64,000 nt of DNA from Planctomycetota bacterium (GTDB lineage Bacteria; Planctomycetota; B15-G4; SIAN01). Position numbers and translations under genes: made by a program. This document shows, piece by piece, positions 27,448-35,883 of this stretch. The stretch covers positions 1 through 64,000 of the forward strand of contig JAEUIC010000041.1 of the NCBI GenBank assembly GCA_016795285.1, in the 5' to 3' direction. Position 1 is the first letter of the stretch. Every line of letters starts with the position of its first letter. The notes beneath the pieces are model-generated. The model was given only the letters and a program-made list of their open reading frames with translations. It made no database searches and had not been told where the DNA came from.

Positions 27448-29247
27448 ATGGCCCTCGCGCGCACCCTCGCCGTCCTGCCGTTCCGCGCCTTCGACGACGC
27501 GTCGAGCGAGTGGTTCGCGCGCGGCTTCGCCGAGGAGCTCTGCACCGAGCTCGGCCGCTGCGCCGCGCTCGAGGTGGTCCATCCGTGGAGCTCGTTCGCG
27601 CCGCGGCCGGACGACGCGACGCCGGCGGCGATCGGCGCAGAGCTCGGTGCCGCGCACCTGCTCGACGGCAGCGTGCGGCGCGAGGGGGAGCAGCTGGTCG
27701 TCGCCGCGCGGCTGATCGAGGCGCCGAGCGGACGGCAGGCGTGGGCCGATCGCTTCGCGCGGCCGGCCGCCGACCTGCCGGCGCTGCAGCGCGACATCGC
27801 GGTCGAGGTGGCGGGCGCGCTGGCCGCGGCGTTCGATCGCAAGCTGCTCGCCGAGGCGCGCCGTCGCCCGCTGCAGAGCCTCGCGGCGTACGAGTGCTGG
27901 CTGCGCGGCAACGAGCTGCTGCGCGGCGGCACCGTCGCCCACGACGACCGGGCGCGCGCGCTGTTCGAGCGGGCGCTCGAGCTCGATCCCGGCTTCGCGC
28001 GGGCGTGGGCCGGCATCTCGCTCTCGCACTTCAACGAGTGGAGCTGCCAGGCGTGGGAGCGGTGGGACGCGACCGAGCGGCTCGCCTACGACGCGGCGCG
28101 GCGCGCGGTCGACCTCGACGACTCCGACCACGTCACGCAGCTGATCCTCGGCCGCATCCATCTCTATCGCCGCGAGTTCGACGCCGGCGAGCGGCGGCTC
28201 GCGCTGGCGCTGCAGCTGAACCAGAGCGACGCCGATGCGCTGGCGCAGGCGGCGCTGGGCTTCACCTACCTCGGCCGCCACGCGGAGGCGGTGGCGCTGG
28301 TCGAGAAGGCGATGCGCCTCCATCCGCGCCATCCCGAGTGGTACGGGCTCGTGCTGGCCTACCCGAAGTTCCTGCAGGGCGAGTGGGAGGAGAGCCTGCG
28401 CCTCGCCGGTCGCGCCGACGGCTTCGCGGTCGACCTGCCCGCCTATGCGGCGGCGGCGCACGCGCTGCTGGGGCGACCCGATGCGGCGCGCCGCAGCGTG
28501 CAGCAGTTCCGCGACGAGTTCCGCCAGAAGATCCTCTTCGGCCGCGCGCCGGAGCCGGGGGAGGAGCTGCGCTGGCTGCTCCACGTCAGCCCGTTCCGCG
28601 CCGCGCGCGACCTCGAGCTGCTGATCGACGGCTTCCGCCGCGCCGGGCTGGTCGACGAGGCGGCGCCGGCCACGCCGATCGCGCCGGCGGCGCCGAGCGG
28701 GCCGATCGCGACGCTCCGGCAGCGCCCGCGGCTGCGTTGCGAAGGGGAGGCGTGGAGCTTCCGCTTCGAGGGGCGCGAGGTGCGCCTCGTCGCGCTGAAG
28801 GGGTTCGCCGACCTCGCGACGCTGCTCGGCGCGCCCGGTCGCGAGTTCCACTGCCTCGAGCTCGCCGGTCGGCCGGAGGCGAGCGATCGCGGCGAGGCGG
28901 CGCTCGATGCCACGGCGCGGCGCGCTCTCGAGGCGCGCGTGCGCGAGCTGCAGGAGGAGATCGACCTCGCGGCGGAGCGCCACGACGCCGCCACCGACGA
29001 ACGGGCGCGCCTCGAGCTCGACGCCATCGCCGATTCGCTGCGCGGCGCGCTCGGCATCGGCGGCAAGGCGCGGCGCGTCGGCGACTCGATCGAGAAGGCG
29101 CGCACGGCTGTCACGTGGCGCATCCGCAGCGCCATCCGCAAGCTCGCCACCGCGCTGCCGCCGCTCGGCGCCCACCTCGAGCGAGCGATCCGCACCGGCA
29201 CCTTCTGCAGCTACGCCCCCGAGCGGCCGCTCGACTGGGAGCGCTGA
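27448..29247 (+). CDS. TolB/FlgO-like plus TPR protein with a LuxR/AAA-regulator-type C-terminal domain
   Basis: 599 residues in three parts. Residues 1-125 resemble the FlgO/TolB-like domain found with adenylate cyclases and TPR regulators (LAVLPFRAF, WFARGFAEELCTELG, GAELGAAHLLDGSVRREGEQL). Residues 150-390 are TPR-type helix pairs (LELDPGFARAWAGISL, ALQLNQSDADALAQAALGF). Residues 430-599 match the conserved tail of large actinobacterial and myxobacterial AAA/LuxR or cyclase regulators: FEGREVRLVALKGFADLATL, a helical hairpin with EEIDLAAERHDA, ALGIGGKARR, and the ending HLERAIRTGTFCSYAP. No cyclase, kinase or helix-turn-helix domain is visible, so this looks like the back half of such regulators standing alone. 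Function unknown. An ATG 48 bases upstream is possible. Confidence 0.72.
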   Translation: MALARTLAVLPFRAFDDASSEWFARGFAEELCTELGRCAALEVVHPWSSFAPRPDDATPAAIGAELGAAHLLDGSVRREGEQLVVAARLIEAPSGRQAWADRFARPAADLPALQRDIAVEVAGALAAAFDRKLLAEARRRPLQSLAAYECWLRGNELLRGGTVAHDDRARALFERALELDPGFARAWAGISLSHFNEWSCQAWERWDATERLAYDAARRAVDLDDSDHVTQLILGRIHLYRREFDAGERRLALALQLNQSDADALAQAALGFTYLGRHAEAVALVEKAMRLHPRHPEWYGLVLAYPKFLQGEWEESLRLAGRADGFAVDLPAYAAAAHALLGRPDAARRSVQQFRDEFRQKILFGRAPEPGEELRWLLHVSPFRAARDLELLIDGFRRAGLVDEAAPATPIAPAAPSGPIATLRQRPRLRCEGEAWSFRFEGREVRLVALKGFADLATLLGAPGREFHCLELAGRPEASDRGEAALDATARRALEARVRELQEEIDLAAERHDAATDERARLELDAIADSLRGALGIGGKARRVGDSIEKARTAVTWRIRSAIRKLATALPPLGAHLERAIRTGTFCSYAPERPLDWER

Positions 29248-29470
29248 GGGCGCGAGCGGGCCTCCCGGACCGAGCCCGACGAAGCGCCGCGCCGTGGCCG
29301 GCGCTCGGCAGCCGCGGCCGGTCATCGGCGAGCGAGCGGCGAACGCGGTCGAGGCGATGGCGCGGCGCGCCGCCTCGGGGGCGCCCCGCTCGATCGGGTT
29401 GGCACCGCCGTTGCCAAGAGGAACCCGGCGACGGCGCGCGGAGCGCCGCGCGTTCGCGATGGAGCCTCCG

Positions 29471-29686
29471 ATGGCGCGCTTCTGCTTCCGACTGGCGAGC
29501 TTCGCCGCTGCCGCTGCCTTCGGCTACGTCGCCTTCGCTCCCGTCGCGGCCCCGAAGGGGCGTGCGACTTCCTCGATGCCACGAACCACCGAAGCGCGCA
29601 GCGCTCCGGCGCCTGACCGAGATCGCCCGGGTGACTCAGAACTGCGACCCTGTGACATCCCGCGATCTCGGTCGGGCACTTCCTGA
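29471..29686 (+). CDS. Small possible secreted protein, 71 residues
   Basis: A short frame with a Shine-Dalgarno GGAG about 7 bases before ATG. It encodes a hydrophobic Ala/Phe-rich N terminus (ARFCFRLASFAAAAAFGYVA) like a signal peptide, then a hydrophilic Pro/Arg/Ser-rich tail with one Cys. A strong stem-loop followed by TCTTT starts 24 bases after the stop. No homologue was recognised and a spurious ORF remains possible; the SD, leader and terminator together make it plausible. Confidence 0.4.
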   Translation: MARFCFRLASFAAAAAFGYVAFAPVAAPKGRATSSMPRTTEARSAPAPDRDRPGDSELRPCDIPRSRSGTS

Positions 29687-29709
29687 GAAGAGCTTGGCTG
29701 CTGGGTAGG

Positions 29710-29747
29710 AGCGGGGCCTGCGCTTGGCGGCGCGGGCCCCGCTTCTT
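29710..29747 (+). terminator. Rho-independent terminator
   Basis: AGCGGGGCC and GGCCCCGCT (29710-29718, 29735-29743) form a perfect 9-bp stem with further GC pairs inside, followed by TCTTT. It closes the small secreted-protein frame and/or the TPR regulator transcript. Confidence 0.7.
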
Positions 29748-30037
29748 TCGCGTCGGCTCTTGCGTCCCGCGCCTTCCGATGTGAGGCGCGGCCTCACGCC
29801 TCCACGGCAGGAACGCGTGGAGCGGTCGATGGCCTTCATCCGCGGATGCTTCGGCGGCAGCGACGCCGCTCCTTCGCCCGAGTGCGGCGAGGGAGCGACG
29901 TCGGCGGCGCCGCCGGCGACCGCGAGGGCGAGGGAGAGCGCCGGCCCGACGCCGCCGGCGATCGATCCGCCGCCCGCTCCGCGTGCTCCCGCGGCCGCCG
30001 ATCCGGCGCCCGCTCCCCCCAATTCCGGGAGCTCGTC
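29748..30037. other. Hairpin-rich spacer upstream of the fatty acid hydroxylase gene
   Basis: No convincing gene. Three further inverted repeats follow the terminator: GTGAGGC-GCG-GCCTCAC (29781-29797, perfect), CTCCACG/CGTGGAG with 9-base loop (29800-29822, perfect) and an 11-bp arm pair with one wobble (29868-29896). The rest is Pro/Ala-biased GC-rich sequence, with a GGGAG Shine-Dalgarno just before 30038. The 17-bp palindrome at 29781 could be an operator; the set could also be a structured leader RNA. Confidence 0.4.
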
Positions 30038-30910
30038 ATGAACTGGTTCGATACGGTCGCCGAGTACCTCGCCTCGCTCGGGTCCGATTTCTTCCTCGCC
30101 TTCCCGATCGCGCTGTTCGCCGGCTTCGCGCTGGCGGAGCGGCTCTGGCCGGCGCGCGTGCAAGCGGCGGTGCGCGGCTGGAAGCTGCATGGCGTGCTGG
30201 CCTTCGCGGTGACGCTCACGCTGTCGCTGAAGGCGCCGCTCCTGTGGGACGAGTGGCTCGCGGGGCACACGCTGATCGACGCGCGCGGGCTCGGCCATGC
30301 GGGCGGCGCGGCGCTCGCGTTCGTGGTGCTGCAGCTCGCCATCTACGCGTGGCATCGCGCGCTGCATCGCGTCGACTTCCTTTGGCGCCACTTCCACCAG
30401 ATGCACCACAGCGCGGAGCGGGTCGACGTGTTCGGCGCCTTCCTCTTCCATCCGCTCGACATCACGGCGTTCGCCTTCGTCGGCAGCCTCGTGCTGGTCG
30501 GCGGCGTCGGCGTCACCGCGCCGGCGGCGATGGCGGCGGGCGCGCTCACGACCTTCTGCAGCTTCTTCCAGCACGCGAACCTGCGCACGCCGCGCTGGCT
30601 CGGCTTCCTGCTGCAGCGGCCCGAGAGCCACGCGCTCCACCATCGCCGCGGCGTGCACGCCTGGAACTACGCCGACTTCCCGCTCTGGGACCTCGTGTTC
30701 GGGACGTTCCGCAAGCCGGCCCGCTTCGAGGGGGTGGGCGGCTTCTGGGACGGCGCGTCGCGGCAGATCGGCGCGCTACTGATCGGTCGCGACGTGAGCG
30801 TGCCGCCGCACGTGCGGAGCGAGCCGATCGCGCCCGCGAACGAGCCCGCGAACGAGCCGGTGGCCGCGCCGACGACCGCGCCGCGCCGCGATCTCGAGTG
30901 CGCCGTGTGA
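30038..30910 (+). CDS. Sterol desaturase / fatty acid hydroxylase family membrane enzyme
   Basis: 290 residues with several transmembrane helices (for example FLAFPIALFAGFALAE and LAFVVLQLAIYAWH). The di-iron His clusters of the family are present: HRALHR, HFHQMHH, and HALHHRRG toward the C terminus. Enzymes of this family hydroxylate or desaturate sterols, carotenoids, fatty acids or alkyl glycerols in the membrane; the substrate cannot be inferred. The C terminus carries a short duplicated Pro-Ala-Asn-Glu unit and a soluble Pro/Ala tail. GGGAG lies 7 bases before the ATG. It converges on the receiver gene with a GC-rich hairpin between. Confidence 0.88.
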   Translation: MNWFDTVAEYLASLGSDFFLAFPIALFAGFALAERLWPARVQAAVRGWKLHGVLAFAVTLTLSLKAPLLWDEWLAGHTLIDARGLGHAGGAALAFVVLQLAIYAWHRALHRVDFLWRHFHQMHHSAERVDVFGAFLFHPLDITAFAFVGSLVLVGGVGVTAPAAMAAGALTTFCSFFQHANLRTPRWLGFLLQRPESHALHHRRGVHAWNYADFPLWDLVFGTFRKPARFEGVGGFWDGASRQIGALLIGRDVSVPPHVRSEPIAPANEPANEPVAAPTTAPRRDLECAV

Positions 30911-30911
30911 C

Positions 30912-30941
30912 GGGTGCGCGGGCGGCCGGCCGCGAGCACCC
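30912..30941. terminator. GC-rich hairpin between convergent genes
   Basis: GGGTGC/GCACCC outer arms enclose a self-complementary GCGGCCGGCCGC core. It sits in the 35-base gap between hydroxylase and receiver stop codons. No U-tract, so bidirectional termination is inferred from position. Confidence 0.5.
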
Positions 30942-30945
30942 TTCG

Positions 30946-31590
30946 CTACGCGGTCGGCTTGCCCGCGCGCGGCTTGCTGGAGTCGTTGAACGCCTTCATC
31001 TCCTCGAGCAGCTTGCTCATGTCCAGCGCCTCGACCGGCTCGAGGACGATGTTGCCCTCGTCGTCGCGATCGACCTGGCCGAGCGCGTCGCCGCCCGTCG
31101 CGCGACGCGCGGGTGCGATCGCGTCGTCGGCATCGTCGAGATCGCCGACGAGCGGATCCGCCTGGCGCGCCGCCTGCCGCTTCGCCGCTTCGAGCAGCCG
31201 CCGGCTCTCGACCAGCAGCGCGTGGTGGTCGAGCGCGCTGCGGATGCTCTGCTTCAGGTCGGACGGGTCGGTCGGCTTGAGGAAGAAGCGCCAGATGCCG
31301 CCGTCGTTCACCGCCTTCATGGCGTCGTGGAGGGTCGCCTGGCCGGTCAGCATCATGCGGATGGTGAGCGGCCAGCGCTTCGCGACCTGCGTGAGGAAGT
31401 CGGCACCGCTCATGCCCGGCATGCGCTCGTCGGAGATCACCACCGATGCAGCGCGCTCCTGCAGCAGCTTGAGCCCCGCCTCGCCGCCGGTCGCGGTCAC
31501 GATCTCCCACGGCTCCTTGCGCAGCGCGATGGCGAGCGTCGCGGTGATCGAGGGCTCGTCGTCGACGAGCAGGATGCGCGGCTTGTTCAT
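30946..31590 (-). CDS. Response regulator, receiver domain with helical tail
   Basis: 214 residues. The receiver domain (about 1-125) is complete: acidic pair in LLVDDEP, phospho-acceptor D54 in ISDERMPGMSG, Thr in LTGQAT and lysine in FLKPTDP. The last 90 residues are charged and helical (ESRRLLEAAKRQAARQAD; then MSKLLEEMKAF), without a known output domain. Its SDERMPG and L(S/T)GQA blocks closely match those of the receiver-EAL protein near 18.4 kb, suggesting paralogy. The start overlaps the stop of the degraded kinase gene (TGATG), so the pair was built as a coupled kinase/regulator operon; the partner is now damaged. Confidence 0.87.
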   Translation of the reverse strand: MNKPRILLVDDEPSITATLAIALRKEPWEIVTATGGEAGLKLLQERAASVVISDERMPGMSGADFLTQVAKRWPLTIRMMLTGQATLHDAMKAVNDGGIWRFFLKPTDPSDLKQSIRSALDHHALLVESRRLLEAAKRQAARQADPLVGDLDDADDAIAPARRATGGDALGQVDRDDEGNIVLEPVEALDMSKLLEEMKAFNDSSKPRAGKPTA

Positions 31591-32801
31591 CACTTCGACT
31601 CCGTGGCAAGCGGGAGGCGGAGCACGATGGTGCTGCCGCCGTCCTGCTTGTCGATCTGCTGGATGACGCCGCCGTGGCGGCGCACGATGACTCGCTCGAG
31701 CGGGTCGAGCGCTGGCGTGGTAGCGACGCTGCAGGAGACGCTGAGCTCGACGTGGAAGCCGCGGCGCGACGTGCCGAGCACGATCTTGCCGCGCGCGCCG
31801 GCGCCTGGCTGCTCGGCGATCGCGGCGCTCGCGCATTCGAGCAGCGCGATCAACGCTTCGGACAGCTCGCCGATCTGGCAGCGCACCTTCGGCAGCCCCG
31901 CGGCGAGGTGCAGCTCGACGGCGGAGTGCGGCTCCCAGCCGTGGCGCGTGAGGCTCACGCAGTGGTGGACTAGCGCGTTCAAGTCGATCGGGGCGGCTTC
32001 GCGCCCGCCCCCGTCGGCCACCGCGCGCGTCGAGTCGACCACCGTGGCGATGCGGCGCAGCCCCTCGAGCGCGCGCTCGGCGGCGGCCGGCACCTCGCGT
32101 TGCGCGAAGGGGAAGTCGGCGTCGGCGATCGCCTTCGTCGCGAACCGCGCCGTGTCGGCCGTCTCCGGGTCGCGGCTCGCGGAGTCGATCAGGCGCGGCA
32201 ACGTGGCGTGCAGGGGCGCGAGCTCGACGTAGCTGTCGCGCAGGAAGCGCAGCGTGTCGCCGACGAACTGGAGCGGCGTGTTGATCTCGTGGGCGATGCC
32301 GTCGGCCAGCCGGCCGAGCGCCGCCGAGCGCTGTTGCTGCGCGCGCGCCTCGACCACCTCGCGGCGCAGGTCGAGCTCGACCGCGGCGAGCAGGTAGCCG
32401 CTCGGTTCGCCGGCCTCCTGCGAGAGCACGGTGAGCGCGCAGTGGACCGCGACGCGCGCGCCGTCGGGCCGCACGAAGGCGCGCGGCTCGCCGTCGAAGA
32501 GCCCGGCACCGTCGCGGGCGGCCTGCTGCAGCGGCGCGAAACCGCCCTCGATCAGCTCGGAGAGGATCGTCCCGTCGAGCAGCGCCGGCTCGCGACCGAG
32601 CAGCTCCGCCGCCTAGGCGTTGGCGAACGTGACGTAGCCGTCGCCGTCCGCCACCAGCAGCGCCGCGCAGCGCGCGCCATCGAGCGCGGCGCGCAGCGCC
32701 TCGAGCGCGCGGCACTTGCGCCGCTCGGCGGCGAGTTCGCGCTTCAACTCGGCGACGCCGGGCTCGGCGGTCGTGAGAGGTGGTTCGGGACGGTCGGTCA
32801 T
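31590..32801 (-). pseudogene. PAS histidine kinase gene with internal TAG and lost ATP-binding motifs
   Basis: The frame starts at ATG 32801 (TDRPEPPLTT...), with a coiled coil and the beginning of a PAS domain (LLVADGDGYVTFANA). Codon 63 (32613-32615) is TAG, after which the same frame continues as AAELLGREPALL, the expected rest of the PAS domain. Downstream, GIAHEINTPLQFVGDTLRFL keeps the phospho-acceptor His region. The ATPase part is degenerate: the N box reads EALIALLECASAAI without its Asn residues, and the DxGxG, F and G2 boxes are missing. A protein could restart at ATG 32474 but should not bind ATP normally. It is either a decaying kinase or a non-catalytic adaptor with a read-through or sequencing-error stop. 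TGATG links it to the receiver gene. Confidence 0.75.
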
Positions 32802-32847
32802 CGCGAGCTCCGGAAGCGACGCCTCCATCCGCGAACTGCTGCGCGGG

Positions 32848-32853
32848 TAGGCT
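32848..32853 (+). promoter_or_regulatory. Putative −10 element for the U32 gene
   Basis: TAGGCT, 67 bases before the GTG start, in the divergent gap between the degraded kinase and the U32 gene. It fits the TANNNT pattern; no −35 seen. Confidence 0.25.
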
Positions 32854-32919
32854 GATCCGCAGCGCGCTAGATCGACTCCCGATCCCCGTGCGCTCCAGTG
32901 CGAAAAAAAGGCCCCTCCC

Positions 32920-35589
32920 GTGCATTCGCCCGAGCCGTTCCAATTCCCCGGTCCGCGCCGCGCCGCCGAGCTGCTCGCTCCGGCGGGCGACATGGAGTGC
33001 GTGCGGGCCGCCATCGAGAACGGCGCCGACGCCGTCTACTTCGGCCTGCAGGACGGCTTCAACGCGCGCGCTCGCGCCACCAACCTCGCGTTGGCGACGC
33101 TGCCCGACGTGCTGCAGGAACTGCACCGCCGCGGCGTGAAGGGCTACGTCGCCTTCAACACGCTGGTCTTCGAGCACGAGCTCGCGGCCGCCGAGGAGAA
33201 GCTGCGCCGGATCGCCGAGGCGGGGGCCGACGCGATCATCGTGCAGGACCTCGGCATCGCCCGCCTCGCGCGCGCCGTCTCGCCCGACCTGCCGCTGCAC
33301 GCCTCGACGCAGATGACGCTGTCGACCGCCGAGGGCTGCGAGTTCGCGCGCCGCTGCGGCGTCTCGCGCGCGATCCTGGCGCGCGAGCTCAGCGTCGAGG
33401 AGATCGCCCGCATCCACGCCGCGACCGACCTCGAGCTCGAGGTCTTCGTCCACGGCGCGCTCTGCGTCAGCTGGAGCGGGCAGTGCCTCACCAGCGAGGT
33501 GTGGGGCGGCCGCTCGGCCAACCGCGGCGAGTGCGCGCAGGCGTGCCGCATGCCCTACACGCTCGACGTCGACGGGCAGCACCAGGAGCTCGGGGCGGTG
33601 CGCTACCTCCTGTCGCCGAAGGACCTCTCGGCGCTCGACCTGCTGCCGGAGCTGCTCGCGGCGGGCGTCGTCTCGTTCAAGGTCGAGGGGCGGTTGAAGA
33701 CGCCCGAGTACGTCGCGCAGGTGACCGCGACCTATCGGCGCGCACTCGATCAGGCGCTGCGCAGCGGCACCGTCGAGTTGCGCGACAGCGAGCGGCGCGA
33801 CCTCGAGCAGACCTTCTCCCGCGGCCTCGCGCCCGGCTTCCTCGCCGGCGTGAACCACCAGCGGTTGGTCGAGGGGCGCAACCCGAAGAAGCGCGGCGTC
33901 TTCCTCGGCTGGGTCGCCGACGCGAACCTGCCGCTCCATCGCGTGACGATCGCGCTCGAGGCGCCGTTGAAGCGCGGCGACGGCGTCGTCTTCGAGGGGC
34001 CCGATCCCGAGGCGGGCGAGGCGGGCGGCTCGATCGTCGACGTGCGCGTCGGCGGGCGCGTGCTGCAGGGCGAGGCGGCGCCGCCGTCGCCGTCGGAGGT
34101 CGCGCGTGCCGCTCGGCCGGGCGAGCCGTGGCTGGTCGAGCTGCAGTTCGCGCGCGACCACGGCCCCGACCTCGCGCAGGTCGAGATCGGGGCGCGCGTC
34201 TTCAAGACCAAGGATCCCGAGCTCGAGAAGCGGCTGCGCGCCACCTTCGAGGGCGACCCGCGCCGCCGCATCAAGATCGAGCTGTCGGTGCGCGGGGCCG
34301 CCGGTGCGCCGCTCGAGGTGACGGCGCGCGATGGCGACGGGAACGAGGCGACGGTGGCGTCGACCATGGCGCTCGAGCCGGCGCGCAACCGGCCGCTCAC
34401 GCCGGCGGTGCTGGCCGAGCAGTTCGGCCGCCTCGGCGGGACGATCTTCGAGCTGGCGCACGGCCACGCCTCGGTGGCGAGCGAGCTGGCGGAGCCGCTG
34501 ATCGCGCCGCTCTCCGAGCTCTCGCGCATGCGGCGCCAGCTGGTAGAGCAGCTCGCCGCGGTGCGCGCCGCGAGCGTCCGCTGGCAGGTGGTCGCCGAGC
34601 CGGCGTTGGCGCGGCTGGCGCCGGCGACCGCGCGGGTCGGGGCGCCGGCGGTGGTGCCCGCCGCGGCGCCGCCCTCGTCCGCGGCGGCGTCCCGCGACGC
34701 GCGCGACGGCTTCGAGCTCTCCGTGCTGGTGCGCGACGACGCGCAGGTCGAGGCGGCGCTGGCGGCCGGCGTGCAGCGGATCTACCTCGATTACCTCGAC
34801 CTGGTCGGCCTCGGCCACGCGGTGGAGCGGGTGCGGGCGGCGGGGTGCCACGCGCTGCCGGCGTCGACGCGGATCGCCAAGCCGGGCGAGGAGAAGACGC
34901 TCGCGCGGTTGCTGGCGCTGGCGCAGGACGGCCTGCTGGCGCGCCACCTCGGGGCGCTCGAGGAGGTGGCGACGCGCCGCGCCGCGGGCGATGCGGCGGC
35001 GCGCGCGCTGCAGCTGGTCGGCGACTTCAGCTTGAACGCGGCCAACGGGCTCACCGCCGAGGTGCTGCTCGACCGCGGCGTCGACCTGCTGACGCCGAGC
35101 TTCGACCTGAACGCCGAGCAGCTGCTGGCGCTGCTCGACCACGTGGCGGCCGAGCGGCTCGAGGTGGTGATCCACCAGCACCTGCCGCTCTTCCACATGG
35201 AGCACTGCGTCTTCGCCCACCTGCTGTCGAACGGCGCCGACTTCCGGACCTGCGGCCGCCCGTGCGAGCGCCACGCGATCGGGTTGAAGGACGACAAGGG
35301 GTGGCTCCATCCGGTGCTGGCCGACGTCGGCTGCCGCAACACGCTCTTCCACCACCGACCGCAGAGTGCCGCCGAATGGCTGCCGCGCTTCCGCGACGCC
35401 GGCCTCGCCCGCTTCCGCATCGAGCTGCTGCGCGAGTCGCGCGACCAGGCGGAGGCGGTGATCGAGCTCTACCGAGCGGCGCTCCGCGGCGAGGTGGAGC
35501 CGAAGGCGCTGTTCAAGGAGCTGAATGCCGAGGGGAAGTTCGGCGTCGTCGGGGTGACGCGCGGGACGCTGCCGGTCGTCGGGCGGTGA
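32920..35589 (+). CDS. U32 family protein (RlhA/YdcP-like) with extended C terminus
   Basis: 889 residues from a GTG preceded by an A-rich Shine-Dalgarno (aaaaaaagg, 7 bases away). The N-terminal TIM-barrel-like U32 domain starts ELLAPAGDMECVRAAIENGAD. The U32 signature E-x-F-x2-G-A-L-C-x4-G-x-C lies at 174-189 with one departure at its end, followed by NRGECAQACRMPY. The middle contains a DUF3656-like part, and the C terminus has the Cys cluster seen in RlhA-type proteins (MEHC, RTCGRPCERHAIGLKDD, DVGC). E. coli RlhA hydroxylates C2501 of 23S rRNA; other U32 proteins act on tRNA or ubiquinone precursors. Fe-S binding and RNA hydroxylation are plausible here but inferred. It is longer than RlhA (about 650 residues). 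Confidence 0.85.
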   Translation: MHSPEPFQFPGPRRAAELLAPAGDMECVRAAIENGADAVYFGLQDGFNARARATNLALATLPDVLQELHRRGVKGYVAFNTLVFEHELAAAEEKLRRIAEAGADAIIVQDLGIARLARAVSPDLPLHASTQMTLSTAEGCEFARRCGVSRAILARELSVEEIARIHAATDLELEVFVHGALCVSWSGQCLTSEVWGGRSANRGECAQACRMPYTLDVDGQHQELGAVRYLLSPKDLSALDLLPELLAAGVVSFKVEGRLKTPEYVAQVTATYRRALDQALRSGTVELRDSERRDLEQTFSRGLAPGFLAGVNHQRLVEGRNPKKRGVFLGWVADANLPLHRVTIALEAPLKRGDGVVFEGPDPEAGEAGGSIVDVRVGGRVLQGEAAPPSPSEVARAARPGEPWLVELQFARDHGPDLAQVEIGARVFKTKDPELEKRLRATFEGDPRRRIKIELSVRGAAGAPLEVTARDGDGNEATVASTMALEPARNRPLTPAVLAEQFGRLGGTIFELAHGHASVASELAEPLIAPLSELSRMRRQLVEQLAAVRAASVRWQVVAEPALARLAPATARVGAPAVVPAAAPPSSAAASRDARDGFELSVLVRDDAQVEAALAAGVQRIYLDYLDLVGLGHAVERVRAAGCHALPASTRIAKPGEEKTLARLLALAQDGLLARHLGALEEVATRRAAGDAAARALQLVGDFSLNAANGLTAEVLLDRGVDLLTPSFDLNAEQLLALLDHVAAERLEVVIHQHLPLFHMEHCVFAHLLSNGADFRTCGRPCERHAIGLKDDKGWLHPVLADVGCRNTLFHHRPQSAAEWLPRFRDAGLARFRIELLRESRDQAEAVIELYRAALRGEVEPKALFKELNAEGKFGVVGVTRGTLPVVGR

Positions 35590-35883
35590 AGCTCGGAAGC
35601 CGAGCCGCGCTGCGCGGTCTGCCGTCGCGCTGTGTGGCGCCGCGCCGGTCGCGGGGCGCATCCGCTCGCGAGGAGGGCTGAACGGAGTTCCGAGCGGCGG
35701 CCGGTCTCGTCCGCCCGCCCGGGGCGCTCCGGCGCGCGGCGGGGCATCCTCGGTGTAGTCGAACCGGCACGGCGCGTGCACAATGGGTCGCGGCCCCCGC
35801 CGCCCCCCGATGCCCCCAGGGCCCCCCCCGGGCTGTTCGTTAGCTGCGGCTGCCGCACTTGGCGCCGCGAGGAGTGTCCGGAC

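Noticed and set aside
29724-30041. A 105-residue plus-strand frame just before the hydroxylase gene
   Set aside because: It overlaps the terminator stem and the hairpin cluster, is Pro/Ala low-complexity and has no Shine-Dalgarno.
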